From contig CAXXEO010000002.1 of NCBI GenBank assembly GCA_963664585.2, positions 176,156-240,155 of the forward strand: DNA of 64,000 bases, read 5' to 3'. The position numbers and the translations under genes are program-made. The stretch is from G963664585 sp963664585 (lineage in GTDB: Bacteria > Bacillota > Clostridia > Oscillospirales > Ruminococcaceae). Of this stretch, positions 45,793-54,147 are shown piece after piece. Position 1 is the first letter of the stretch; each line of letters begins with the position of its first letter. The notes beneath the pieces are model-generated. The model was given only the letters and a program-made list of their open reading frames with translations. It was not told the origin of the DNA and did not search any database.

Positions 45793-45826
45793 ATTATACT
45801 CACTTAAAAAGGAAAATTTTGTCATT
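45793..45826 (-). promoter_or_regulatory. spoIIE promoter with 0A-box-like site
   Basis: TATAAT at 45798-45793 (minus strand), then 21 bases, then ATGACA (45825-45820) overlapping TTTGTCATT on the plus strand, a 7/9 match to the Spo0A box TTTGTCRAA. The long spacing is characteristic of Spo0A-activated sigma-A promoters. Confidence 0.55.
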
Positions 45827-45899
45827 TTTATTCCTGTGGTATTAAGGAATTTTGTTTCGCTTACTCTTCATACTAATCTCAAACCAGACAATAATCGTG

Positions 45900-45936
45900 G
45901 CCCTGTTTCTCCCACCGAAGGCGGGGAAAACAGGGC
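45900..45936. repeat. GGCGGGG-type hairpin in the spoIIE/gltX gap
   Basis: GCCCTGTTTCTCCCACC-GAA-GGCGGGGAAAACAGGGC. Unique arms. Confidence 0.7.
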
Positions 45937-45973
45937 TAAAAAATCATGCTATGTAAACTGAATTTAGTATCAC

Positions 45974-46002
45974 TTGACAATCGGATAGCTTTAGCCAATA
46001 AT
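45974..46002 (+). promoter_or_regulatory. Sigma-A-type promoter of gltX
   Basis: TTGACA (45974-45979), 17-base spacer, AATAAT (45997-46002). This gives a leader of about 190 bases containing a family B hairpin. Confidence 0.55.
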
Positions 46003-46091
46003 ATAGTTTAGAGTTTTCTGCAAATCGAAAGAAAAAACTGTTTCCCTATTTTATACGGCTTTTTATTTCTGCATCTTTTTCCCGCCTTCGC

Positions 46092-46160
46092 AAACTCTGT
46101 CTGCCTCGCCTTCGGCGGGCAGACAGAGTTCAAATTTCCCTCTTTATTACTAAATTGCTA
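46092..46160 (+). repeat. Family B palindromic element, copy 4 (left end missing)
   Basis: AACTCTGTCTGCCTCGCC-TTC-GGCGGGCAGACAGAGTT, then CAAATTTCCCTC and a TAAATTGCTA right end. Lies in the gltX leader. Confidence 0.75.
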
Positions 46161-46201
46161 TTGTATAAAAATAGTATGAAAATTAAACGGAGGTCCTGTA
46201 T

Positions 46202-47659
46202 ATGAACGACTCGCGGAAGGTGCGCACCAGATTTGCGCCCAGTCCCACCGGCTATATGCATGTCGGCAACCTGAGAACCGCCCTATACGCCTATCTTGCG
46301 GCAAAAAAAGATGACGGTGTATTCATCCTGCGTATTGAAGACACCGATCAGGAACGCTTTGTTGAGGGCGCTCTCGACATTATCTATAACACCCTGCGTG
46401 AAACCGGTCTTTTGTGGGGCGAGGGCCCGGATATCGGCGGACCTGTTGGCCCCTATACGCAGAGCGAGCGGCGCGAGATCTATAAAAAATATGCAAAAGA
46501 GCTTGTGGACAAAGGCTTCGCCTACTACTGCTTTTGCGATAAAGAACGTCTGGATGAGTCGAGAGAGCTGCAAAAGGCCTCTGGCATGGCGCCCCGGTAT
46601 GATCGTCACTGCTTAAAGCTCTCAAAAGAAGAGATCGCAGAGAAGCTGGCCGCGGGCATCCCCTATGTCATCCGCCAGCGCATTCCCGACGAAGGCAGCA
46701 CCACATTTCATGATGAGATATACGGCGATATCGCTGTGGATAATGTCGAGTTGGACGATCAGGTGCTGGTCAAAACAGATGGCATGCCCACCTATAATTT
46801 CGCCAATGTCGTCGACGACCATCTCATGGGGATTACCCATGTGATCAGAGGAACCGAGTACCTTTCCTCTTCACCGAAATATAACCTACTCTATGAAGCC
46901 TTTACATGGGAGATTCCCTGCTATGTTCACTGCCCACCCGTCATGAAGGATCAGTCCAATAAACTTTCAAAGAGAAATGGCGATGCCTCTTACCAAGATT
47001 TGATTGCCAAGGGTTATCTCAAGGATGCCGTCCTCAACTATATTGCCCTTCTGGGCTGGAGTCCGGGCGGAGAAAAAGAAATTATGTCTCTGGCAGAGAT
47101 GTCCGAGCTTTTTTCTATCGAAAACATCTCCAAATCCCCTGCCATCTTCGACCCGCTTAAGCTCAACTACATCAATGCTGAATATATCCGCATGATGACA
47201 CCCGAAGAGTTCCATAGCGCGGCCCTCCCCTGGATCAAGCAGGCGGTGAAACAGACGGCAGATACCGCTTTGATTGCGTCTGTGCTTCAGGCACGATGCC
47301 AGATACTGGGCGAAATTCCTGAGCAAATTGACTTTATTGATTCTCTTCCTGACTATGATCTGGAGCTTTTTGTTTCGAAAAAAATGAAGACAGACAGGAC
47401 GACAAGCCTTGACGCCCTTAAAATGGTGAGACCGGTACTTGAGGCTCTTGAGGAGTTTGCGCCGGCCAATATACACGAGGCGCTTTTCGGGCTCATCGAG
47501 AGCAAAGGGCTCAAGAATGGCGTGCTCCTCTGGCCTCTGCGCGTAGCGGTGAGCGGCAAACAATTCACACCCGGCGGTGGCATCGAGCTTTCCGCCATTC
47601 TGGGCAAGAGCGAAACATTAAGAAGAATTGATATCGCAATGGAGCGCCTTTCAAAATAA
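46202..47659 (+). CDS. gltX: Glutamyl-tRNA synthetase
   Basis: 485 aa. Class I aminoacyl-tRNA synthetase. HIGH-equivalent FAPSPTGYMHVGNLRTALY; the KMSKS-equivalent is KLSKRNGD. The C-terminal anticodon-binding domain ends VSGKQFTPGGGIELSAILG. ATG behind CGGAGGT. Whether it is discriminating or also charges tRNA-Gln cannot be told here. Confidence 0.97.
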   Translation: MNDSRKVRTRFAPSPTGYMHVGNLRTALYAYLAAKKDDGVFILRIEDTDQERFVEGALDIIYNTLRETGLLWGEGPDIGGPVGPYTQSERREIYKKYAKELVDKGFAYYCFCDKERLDESRELQKASGMAPRYDRHCLKLSKEEIAEKLAAGIPYVIRQRIPDEGSTTFHDEIYGDIAVDNVELDDQVLVKTDGMPTYNFANVVDDHLMGITHVIRGTEYLSSSPKYNLLYEAFTWEIPCYVHCPPVMKDQSNKLSKRNGDASYQDLIAKGYLKDAVLNYIALLGWSPGGEKEIMSLAEMSELFSIENISKSPAIFDPLKLNYINAEYIRMMTPEEFHSAALPWIKQAVKQTADTALIASVLQARCQILGEIPEQIDFIDSLPDYDLELFVSKKMKTDRTTSLDALKMVRPVLEALEEFAPANIHEALFGLIESKGLKNGVLLWPLRVAVSGKQFTPGGGIELSAILGKSETLRRIDIAMERLSK

Positions 47660-47705
47660 ATTTTTATGATGCGTTTTTCACGCCACGGCGAAAAAATGAT
47701 CAGAT

Positions 47706-47745
47706 TAAAGCGGCGGCAGAATATTTTCTGCCGCCGCTTCTTTTG
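47706..47745 (+). terminator. Terminator of gltX
   Basis: GCGGCGGCAGAA-TATT-TTCTGCCGCCGC followed by TTCTTTTG. Confidence 0.88.
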
Positions 47746-47750
47746 TGAAA

Positions 47751-48445
47751 ACAACCACCGACTATGTCGGTGGAGCAAAAAAAGCTTTAGCGATGAAGCG
47801 GACCAAAAAACTCCTTTTGATGTAGAATAAACTTGCGGTCTGGCAACTGCAAGAGTACATCAAAAGGAGGACATTCGAAATGAATGACAATAAAAGTCTA
47901 GCACATACAACGTGGAATTGTAAATATCACGTCGTGTTCGCGCCAAAATACCGCAGGGAAATATTTTATGGTGAAAAGCGAGAAGAAATCGGCAAAATTC
48001 TAAGAGAATTGTGTTCCTGGAAAGGTATTAACATTATTGAAGCAGAAGTTTGTACGGATCACATTCACATGCTGGTGGAAATCCCGCCGAAGATGAGCGT
48101 TTCAAGCTTTATGGGATTTCTCAAAGGCAAAAGCAGTCTGATCATACATGAACGACATGCGAATTTAAAGTATAAACATGGCAACCGATCTTTTTGGTGT
48201 CGTGGATACTATGTGGACACAGTGGGGAAAAACACCAAAAAGATCGCTGAATATATCCAAAACCAATTAAAAGAAGATAAGCTGCAGAATCAGTTGACAT
48301 TCAGGGAATACGAAGACCCTTTCAAGGGTAGCAAGTAATAAGCTTTTGCAAATGTCAGACCGTAATATGCCATTGCAATGGCAGCCAGTAACAGCGGGTT
48401 ATACCCGCATAAGAAAAGCCGCCGGCTAAGCCGGCGGATGTTTAC
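47751..48445 (+). mobile_element. IS200-type insertion sequence (IS200/IS605 family)
   Basis: One Y1 transposase gene bounded by subterminal palindromes rather than inverted repeats: left CCACCG-ACTATGT-CGGTGG (47755-47773) and right CCGCCGGC-TAA-GCCGGCGG (48419-48437). Exact ends cannot be fixed by eye. It is inserted between the convergent gltX and trpS genes. Confidence 0.8.
47880..48338 (+). CDS. tnpA: IS200/IS605 family transposase TnpA (Y1 HUH)
   Basis: 152 aa, full length for the IS200 group. HUH motif in TDHIHMLVEIPP and the catalytic tyrosine in WCRGYYVDTVG; SFMGFLKGKSSLIIHERH is characteristic. It cuts and joins single-stranded DNA at hairpin-marked ends. Start ATG 47880 with AAAAGGAGG. 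No TnpB partner. It appears intact and may still be active. Confidence 0.95.
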   Translation: MNDNKSLAHTTWNCKYHVVFAPKYRREIFYGEKREEIGKILRELCSWKGINIIEAEVCTDHIHMLVEIPPKMSVSSFMGFLKGKSSLIIHERHANLKYKHGNRSFWCRGYYVDTVGKNTKKIAEYIQNQLKEDKLQNQLTFREYEDPFKGSK

Positions 48446-48457
48446 TATCCGATAAAT

Positions 48458-48483
48458 ATAAGGCCCCCAGCGGAGGCCTTATG
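48458..48483. terminator. Hairpin downstream of IS200 / past trpS
   Basis: ATAAGGCCCCCAGCGGAGGCCTTAT; on the minus strand it is followed by a short T/A stretch. Possible terminator for trpS transcripts. Confidence 0.45.
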
Positions 48484-48513
48484 CTAATTTCATATGAACG
48501 ACAATCATACTGC

Positions 48514-48621
48514 TATAGTTGATTAATTTGAAAACAAGCTTGTGATTTCTTCCCCTCGCCGAAGGCGGGGGGAAGAAAATGACGTTTTAACTATAGCCAG
48601 TTTTTAAGTTAATTGGCTATA
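48514..48621 (+). repeat. Family R palindromic element, copy R4
   Basis: TATAGTTGATTAATTTGAAAAC left end, hairpin CTTCCCCTCGCC-GAA-GGCGGGGGGAAG (two extra bases), right end TTTTTAAGTTAATTGGCTATA. About 70 bases beyond the IS200 right palindrome. Confidence 0.9.
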
Positions 48622-48634
48622 CCTTGTAAAATCT

Positions 48635-48711
48635 AAATCTTTTATGGCCATGGGGTAAATGTCCTTTTATATTCCCCCGTCTTCGGCGGGGGAATATAAA
48701 AGTTTAAGATG
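48635..48711 (+). repeat. Hairpin element, family C copy 2
   Basis: AAATCTTTTATGGCCATGGGG then hairpin CTTTTATATTCCCCCGTC-TTC-GGCGGGGGAATATAAAAG (48664-48702) and TTTAAGAT. Same plan as the copy at 23098. Confidence 0.8.
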
Positions 48712-48732
48712 TTGCATTGTACTACTTCGTAT

Positions 48733-49740
48733 CTAACGAATAAATCCCACTTTCTTATACACCTTGTCAAGTGTCCTTTGGGAAAGGGTCAGTGCCTTTT
48801 CGGCTCCCAGCTTATAGCACTCTTCCAGATATGCCTTGTCAGCCATCAACTTCTCAAAGCGCTCACGCACCGGACGAAAGCCCTCAACAACAGATTCACC
48901 GACGGCAAGCTTGAAATCGCCATAACCGCGGCCATCAAACTCCTTCTCGATCTCCCCGAAGTTCTTTCCGGTCATGGATGAGTAGATGGACATCAAATTG
49001 TTGATGCCATCCTTGCCCTCTTTATATTCCACGCGGGCGTCTGAGTCGGTTATGGCGCGCTTGAATTTTTTGATAATCGTATCCGGGCTGTCCAAAAGGG
49101 CAACATAGGATGCAGGGTTATCATCCGACTTGGACATCTTTTTTGACGGGTCTGCGAGGGACATGATTTTGGAACCAATCTTGGGGAAAAGACATTCTGG
49201 TTTTTTAAACACCGGCCCGTAAATGCCGTTAAAGCGATCACATACGTCCCTTGACAGTTCAACATGCTGCCTCTGATCCTCACCGACTGGAACAAAATCA
49301 GTCTGATAGAGAAGAATGTCTGCAGCCATCAAGGCGGGATAGGTAAAAAGTCCGGCATTAATATTGTCGGCGTATTTAGCCGACTTGTCCTTGAACTGAG
49401 TCATACGGGAAAGCTCCCCAAACTGGGTATAACAATTTAACACCCAAGCAAGTTCGGCGTGGGTCTTCACATGACTTTGAATAAAGGGGATGCTGCGCTG
49501 TGGGTCTATCCCGCAGGCGAGAAGCATCGCGTAGGCTTCCAGCGTATTTTTGCGCAGACTGGCGGGGTCCTGACGAACAGTAATCGCGTGGAGATCTACA
49601 ATACAGTAAATACAGTCATATTGTTCCTGCATGATGACCCAGTTTTTTACCGCACCCAGATAGTTGCCCAGGGTAATCAGGCCGGAGGGCTGTATTCCAG
49701 AAAAGGTGATCTGCTTTTTCGTAGCTGCTGTGTTTTCCAT
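48733..49740 (-). CDS. trpS: Tryptophanyl-tRNA synthetase
   Basis: 335 aa. Class I synthetase. The HIGH-equivalent lies in GIQPSGLITLGNYLGAV; the KMSKS loop is KKMSKSDDN. Length and motifs are those of bacterial TrpRS. ATG behind AGGAC. No T-box leader is visible upstream; the 160-base gap contains only the hairpin at 49781. Confidence 0.97.
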   Translation of the reverse strand: MENTAATKKQITFSGIQPSGLITLGNYLGAVKNWVIMQEQYDCIYCIVDLHAITVRQDPASLRKNTLEAYAMLLACGIDPQRSIPFIQSHVKTHAELAWVLNCYTQFGELSRMTQFKDKSAKYADNINAGLFTYPALMAADILLYQTDFVPVGEDQRQHVELSRDVCDRFNGIYGPVFKKPECLFPKIGSKIMSLADPSKKMSKSDDNPASYVALLDSPDTIIKKFKRAITDSDARVEYKEGKDGINNLMSIYSSMTGKNFGEIEKEFDGRGYGDFKLAVGESVVEGFRPVRERFEKLMADKAYLEECYKLGAEKALTLSQRTLDKVYKKVGFIR

Positions 49741-49780
49741 GATAACAATCGTCCTTTCGAACAGGAATAATTAATTCTAT

Positions 49781-49813
49781 ATTTCTCTCCCCGCCTATGG
49801 CGGGGAGAGAAAT
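49781..49813. repeat. GGCGGGG-type hairpin upstream of trpS
   Basis: ATTTCTCTCCCCGCC-TAT-GGCGGGGAGAGAAAT, perfect arms. Confidence 0.8.
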
Positions 49814-49900
49814 GAGTAAATGTTTCTTTAAAAGTTAAGGGGAATCATCTGTTGGCAGACGAGAAAAAAGCACCTCGCCGCCATAACAGAAGGGACATCT

Positions 49901-50006
49901 TATAGTTGATTAATTTAAGAACAAGCTTGGGATTTCTTCCCCTGCCGAAGGCGGGGGAAGAAAATGACGTTTTATATATAGCCAGTTTTTAAGTTAATTG
50001 GCTATA
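49901..50006 (+). repeat. Family R palindromic element, copy R5
   Basis: TATAGTTGATTAATTTAAGAAC left end, hairpin CTTCCCCTGCC-GAA-GGCGGGGGAAG, right end TTTTTAAGTTAATTGGCTATA. The right end is translated as the last residues and stop of the aminotransferase gene. Confidence 0.9.
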
Positions 50007-51200
50007 CTTCTTTTCAAGAGTGGAATAAGTCAATTTTCCTAAAATATCAATGCCCTTTACAATATTTTCTTTGGTGCAGTTAGAGAAATTCATTCTGAAT
50101 CCATTGGATATTGCCGTCTGATCAACCAGAAAGGCCACACCGGGAACGCAGGCGACTTTCTGCTTAATGCCCTCCATCACAAAGGGATAGGAATCCATTC
50201 CCTCAGGGAGGAAGCCCATGATAAAGAGGCCGCCCTCGGGCCGCGTATATGCAACGGAAGGATGGAATTTCTTACCCATCTCTGCAAGCATCAGCTGACA
50301 TTTTTCTTTGTATAATCCGCTGATTCTGGCTATGTGAGCATTGTAGTCATAGTTAGTCATGAACTCGGCACACACATGCTGAAACAGGGTGTTCGAGTGG
50401 ACATCTACACACTGTTTGCCAACGGCCATCCTGCTCACCAAGTCACTGTGGCAACAAACATAACCAAGCCTGAAGGCGGGGGCCATTACCTTGGAAAAGC
50501 TTCCGGAGTAAATGACAAGCCCTTCATCGTCCATTGACTTGATCGTGGGGATATGTTCCCCGGTAAAACGAAGCTCGCCATAGGGATTATCTTCGAGAAT
50601 CACAACGCCAAAACGCTTGGCAAGCTGATAGACGGCCTTTCTCTTCGCAAGGCTCATGGTGATGCCCGAGGGGTTCTGAAAGCTTGGGATCAGATACATA
50701 AGCTTTGTGTTGGGGTTATCGAGAAGAGCCTTCTCAAGCTTTTCGATATTAATACCGTCCATGTCCATAGGGACACCCACCAGGTTAGCCTTGTAGGAAC
50801 GAAATGTATTGAGGCAACCGACAAAGGAGGGGTCTTCACAGATTACGGTATCCCCTTCATTGACTAGAACCTTGGTGGCGAGGTCAGCCGCCTGCTGCCC
50901 GCCGGAGATGATCATCACATCATCAAACTCACGGCCAATGGCCATCGCTTCTTTCAGTCTTTTAGAAACCGCCGCGCGGAGAGGCGGGTAACCCTCTGTA
51001 TAAGAATACTGAAGCATACTCACCGGGTTTTCAGTGAGAACCTTATGGATAATCTCAGTAATTGCCTCTTTCGGAAAGGCGTCGGAAGAGGGATTCCCGC
51101 CAGAAAAAGCAATCAGGCTGGGATCCGCCGACATTTTAAGGATCTCTCTGATTAGGGATCCTTTCACACCACTCATACGGTCTGAATATTTATACTCCAT
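49989..51200 (-). CDS. PLP-dependent aminotransferase, class I/II
   Basis: 403 aa. Fold-type I aminotransferase resembling 2-aminoadipate/aromatic aminotransferases without a GntR domain: FSGGNPSSDAFP, SGGQQAADLATKV, EDNPYGELRF, and the PLP lysine in SGSFSKVMAPAFRLGY. Substrate uncertain. ATG 51200 follows GCGGGGTG; in-frame codons upstream to 51305 are not family-like. The final YSQLT and the TAA stop come from repeat R5, so the natural C-terminus has been replaced or extended. It sits beside a threonine dehydratase-like gene. Confidence 0.9.
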   Translation of the reverse strand: MEYKYSDRMSGVKGSLIREILKMSADPSLIAFSGGNPSSDAFPKEAITEIIHKVLTENPVSMLQYSYTEGYPPLRAAVSKRLKEAMAIGREFDDVMIISGGQQAADLATKVLVNEGDTVICEDPSFVGCLNTFRSYKANLVGVPMDMDGINIEKLEKALLDNPNTKLMYLIPSFQNPSGITMSLAKRKAVYQLAKRFGVVILEDNPYGELRFTGEHIPTIKSMDDEGLVIYSGSFSKVMAPAFRLGYVCCHSDLVSRMAVGKQCVDVHSNTLFQHVCAEFMTNYDYNAHIARISGLYKEKCQLMLAEMGKKFHPSVAYTRPEGGLFIMGFLPEGMDSYPFVMEGIKQKVACVPGVAFLVDQTAISNGFRMNFSNCTKENIVKGIDILGKLTYSTLEKKYSQLT

Positions 51201-51317
51201 CTTTGACACCCCGCTGCAACTATTTTCCTTATATTTTAACACTATCATACACTGTTGTAAAGAAAGAGATACGCGTGTATCCAACAGAAAACAGTCCCAA
51301 AACAATAGTCCACAACC

Positions 51318-52259
51318 CTATTGTATCACGATCTCACGCATCATGCGGCTGTCCAGATTGCCACCAGAAATGACCACCGCCACCTTTTTCTCCAGAAACA
51401 TCCCCGGATATTCCATCAGGGCAGCGACGCCGACAGCCCCCGAAGGCTCGGCCACCACCTTTTCCTCCAGTAGAAGTCTGATGGTCGCTTTCAAAATCCC
51501 GGCCTCAGTCACGGTAAGAACCCTGTCGATACACTGACCGGCCATGGCGAAGGGAATCTGCCCAACTCCGCCAACAAGGGCGTCACAAGCGCTTTCTTTT
51601 GAGGGGAATTCCTCATAACAAACCCCATCCTCCAACGAGCGGAGCATGGCGGGGCAAGCCTCGGTCTGCACACCAATCACCTGTATATGGGGATTGATCG
51701 CTTTGGCCGCAAGCCCGATACCGGTGATTAGCCCACCGCCACCCACAGGCACAAGGATAACGTCAATATCAGGCTTACTTTGCAGGATTTCAAGGCCAAT
51801 CGTACCTTGTCCCGCGATGAGCTCGCGGTCTGAGCAGGGATCAATATAGGTCATGCCACTTTTTTTGATTTCTTTCATTGCGATTTGATGTGTCTCGTCG
51901 TAGTTTTGGCCCACTTGGATAAGCGTTGCACCGAAATACCTTATTTTGTCCACCTTAGCCTTTGGGGCATTTTGAGGGACAAAGACAACGGCCTTTTTGA
52001 TTCCCAAAACATTGGCCGCATAGCTTACCCCCGCGCCGTGATTTCCGCTTGAGATGGCTGCGACCCCTCTCGTCCTCTCCTCTTGGGTGAGGGAACTAAG
52101 CTTTGATAGGGCACCACGAGCCTTGAAAGCCCTGATTTTCTGTTGACATTCCAACTTCAGCCAAACCTCGCCATCAAGACTTAATGCCCTTTCCAGCGGG
52201 GTTTCATAAATATATTCTTTGATCCGCCCATACGCGGCCAGCACATCTTCGTAATGCAT
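51318..52259 (-). CDS. Threonine/serine dehydratase-like PLP enzyme
   Basis: 313 aa. Fold-type II PLP enzyme: PLP lysine in IRAFKARGA, SGNHGAG phosphate loop, GGGGLITG glycine loop, and SGGNLD near the C-terminus. There is no C-terminal ACT domain, so it is the short catabolic type (TdcB-like or a serine racemase relative) rather than biosynthetic IlvA. Usual members read SFKxRGA; here IRAFKARGA. ATG 52259, 7 bases from the rsmI stop, so probably co-transcribed with rsmI. Confidence 0.87.
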   Translation of the reverse strand: MHYEDVLAAYGRIKEYIYETPLERALSLDGEVWLKLECQQKIRAFKARGALSKLSSLTQEERTRGVAAISSGNHGAGVSYAANVLGIKKAVVFVPQNAPKAKVDKIRYFGATLIQVGQNYDETHQIAMKEIKKSGMTYIDPCSDRELIAGQGTIGLEILQSKPDIDVILVPVGGGGLITGIGLAAKAINPHIQVIGVQTEACPAMLRSLEDGVCYEEFPSKESACDALVGGVGQIPFAMAGQCIDRVLTVTEAGILKATIRLLLEEKVVAEPSGAVGVAALMEYPGMFLEKKVAVVISGGNLDSRMMREIVIQ

Positions 52260-52266
52260 CCTATTT

Positions 52267-53106
52267 TCAGTCCTTCTCTTTATCCAAATTGATGATCAGC
52301 CTGTATATCTCACTTTTCTTATATCCCGTGCGGACGGCGATCTCTTTGGCCGCAGTGGTGGGAGACAGACCCTCTTCTATCAGTTCTTCCGCCATACGGG
52401 CGGCATCCTCTAAAAGCGGTTTCTCTACGATTTGCGGCTTGGCCCCTTCCACCACGAGGACGAACTCTCCCCGCGGTGGCACAGCTTCAAAATGAGAGAC
52501 CGCCTCGGACAGGGCAGTGCGGCGTACTTCCTCATAGAGCTTGGTCATCTCGCGGCACAGGGAGATATGCCTGTCACCAAACACCTCATACATATCCTTA
52601 AGGGTAGAAAGAAGTTTATGGGGCGCCTCATAAAAAACCATAACCCGCTGCTCGTTTCGCAACTCTTCAAGCTGTTTACGCCTTCCGGTACGGTTTGTGG
52701 TGAGAAAGCCCTCAAAGGTAAAACGGCCCACCGAAAGGCCAGAAAGGGCAAGGGCCGTGGTTACCGCTGACGGACCGGGCACAGCGACCACCTCGATGCC
52801 TGCCTCGGCGCACTGGTCGACAAGCTGCTCTCCCGGATCGGAGATACAGGGCATCCCCGCATCGGTAACAACAGCGCAGCTTTCCCCGCCTAGAATTCGG
52901 CCAACAATTTCCTCTCCGCGGCTTTTTAAGTTGTGTTCATAATAACTCACCATGGGCTTGTGAACTCCAAAGCGACTCAAAAGCTTCAGTGTGACGCGGG
53001 TATCCTCAGCAGCAATGAAATCCACCAGATTTAAAGTCTCGATCCCCCGGGGAGACATGTCGCCCAGGTTGCCGATGGGCGTACCCACGATATAAAGTTT
53101 TGCCAC
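52267..53106 (-). CDS. rsmI: 16S rRNA (cytidine-1402-2'-O)-methyltransferase
   Basis: 279 aa. Tetrapyrrole-methylase fold; methylates ribose of C1402. Conserved: LYIVGTPIGNLGDMSPRGIETL, AAEDTRVT, VTDAGMPCISDPGE and PGPSAVTTALALSG. GTG 53106 has GGGGAGGG at 6 bases and lies just past the trmN6 stop. The C-terminal helix-turn-helix-like tail (SPTTAAKEIAVRTGYKKSEIYR) is common in Firmicutes. Confidence 0.95.
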   Translation of the reverse strand: MAKLYIVGTPIGNLGDMSPRGIETLNLVDFIAAEDTRVTLKLLSRFGVHKPMVSYYEHNLKSRGEEIVGRILGGESCAVVTDAGMPCISDPGEQLVDQCAEAGIEVVAVPGPSAVTTALALSGLSVGRFTFEGFLTTNRTGRRKQLEELRNEQRVMVFYEAPHKLLSTLKDMYEVFGDRHISLCREMTKLYEEVRRTALSEAVSHFEAVPPRGEFVLVVEGAKPQIVEKPLLEDAARMAEELIEEGLSPTTAAKEIAVRTGYKKSEIYRLIINLDKEKD

Positions 53107-53108
53107 TG

Positions 53109-53837
53109 TTAGCCCTCCCCGTATATTATTTTCAGTTCGTCTGTAGCTTTCCCGTCCTCTTTTTGCATCAGGAGAGGAGCTTCGATCAAAAGGCCAGGCT
53201 TTCCGCCCTTCTTCCCTTCCAGAAGGAGAAGCCACGGTGGACAACCTGCCTTTTTCTGGACCATTCGCAGTCTTTTTGGTTCAAGCCCCGCCCCGCGCAT
53301 AGCGGTCATCAGGTCGGCAAGACGCTCGGGCCGGTGGCAGAGGCTGAAACGGCCACCAAAGCGCAGGAGCCTTTTGGCCGCGGCACAGGCCTCTTCAAGT
53401 GTGCAGTCGCCCTCGTGTCGGGCGGCAGCACGGGCACTTTCCCCGCTTGCCACTCCGCTTCCCACAGAAAAATAGGGCGGGTTGCAGCTGACCACATCGA
53501 ACCCGGCGGCAGGTAGGAGACCCTTGAGGCTTCGCAGATCACCCTCTACTGGAATAATCCTTTCGTCAAGCCCGTTTTCCTTGACCGAAAGGCGCAAAAG
53601 CTCGATGGCTTCGGGTTGTATGTCCAAGGCATGTATGCTTTTAGGTTTTGGCCCGCTCTCTTTGCACCACAGCAGGGGCAGAATTCCCACGCCGGTGCAG
53701 AGATCACATACCCTTTCCCCTGGGGCAATGCGCACAAAGTCGGCGAGAAGAATGGCATCGGTACCGAAGCGGTGATCGTCTGACAAGGCGATTCTAATTC
53801 CCCCGCCGAGGGGGGCAAACTCGAAATCCGGATACAA
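53109..53837 (-). CDS. trmN6: tRNA1(Val) adenine(37)-N6-methyltransferase-like protein
   Basis: 242 aa. SAM-dependent methyltransferase of the TrmN6/YfiC (YabB) family: HRFGTDAILLADF, SAM loop DLCTGVGILPL, and the catalytic NPPY in SCNPPYFS. I start at TTG 53837, which has AAAGGTGG upstream; ATG 53888 would translate part of a hairpin element. Pairing with rsmI is conserved in Firmicutes. Confidence 0.88.
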   Translation of the reverse strand: MYPDFEFAPLGGGIRIALSDDHRFGTDAILLADFVRIAPGERVCDLCTGVGILPLLWCKESGPKPKSIHALDIQPEAIELLRLSVKENGLDERIIPVEGDLRSLKGLLPAAGFDVVSCNPPYFSVGSGVASGESARAAARHEGDCTLEEACAAAKRLLRFGGRFSLCHRPERLADLMTAMRGAGLEPKRLRMVQKKAGCPPWLLLLEGKKGGKPGLLIEAPLLMQKEDGKATDELKIIYGEG

Positions 53838-53871
53838 TACGCCACCACCTTTCCGCCAAAAAAATTGAAAC

Positions 53872-53904
53872 TCTATCTGTTCTACCATAGGCGGGGCAGA
53901 TAGA
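53872..53904. repeat. GGCGGGG-type hairpin upstream of trmN6
   Basis: TCTATCTGTTCTACCATAGG / GGCGGGGCAGATAGA; arms resemble family B but decayed. Confidence 0.6.
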
Positions 53905-53965
53905 AAGACATTGTATTCTAGCCTCTGGTTACTCCTTGACGAAAAACAGAGGCATTAACTCGCTT

Positions 53966-54071
53966 TATAGTTGATTAACTTGAAAACAAGCTTGTGATTT
54001 CTTCCCTCGCCTTCGGCGGGGGAAGAAAATAGCGTTTTATATATAGCCAGTTTTTAAGCTAATTGGCTATA
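53966..54071 (+). repeat. Family R palindromic element, copy R6
   Basis: TATAGTTGATTAACTTGAAAAC left end, hairpin CTTCCCTCGCC-TTC-GGCGGGGGAAG, right end TTTTTAAGCTAATTGGCTATA. Lies between trmN6 and the ferredoxin gene. Confidence 0.9.
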
Positions 54072-54147
54072 TTTTGCATTTGTATGAAGTGGGCTAAAAC
54101 AAAAAGCACATGTGTCCATGTGCTTTCTGCATAACAAACTGGTTCTC

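Noticed and set aside
45547..45825. 92-aa minus-strand frame overlapping the spoIIE start
   Set aside because: Starts in the promoter region and runs in the wrong frame through spoIIE; no independent support.
48339..50006. T-box leader for trpS or gltX
   Set aside because: No AGGGTGGNACCGCG-type antiterminator sequence upstream of either gene; the gaps hold only repeats and hairpins.
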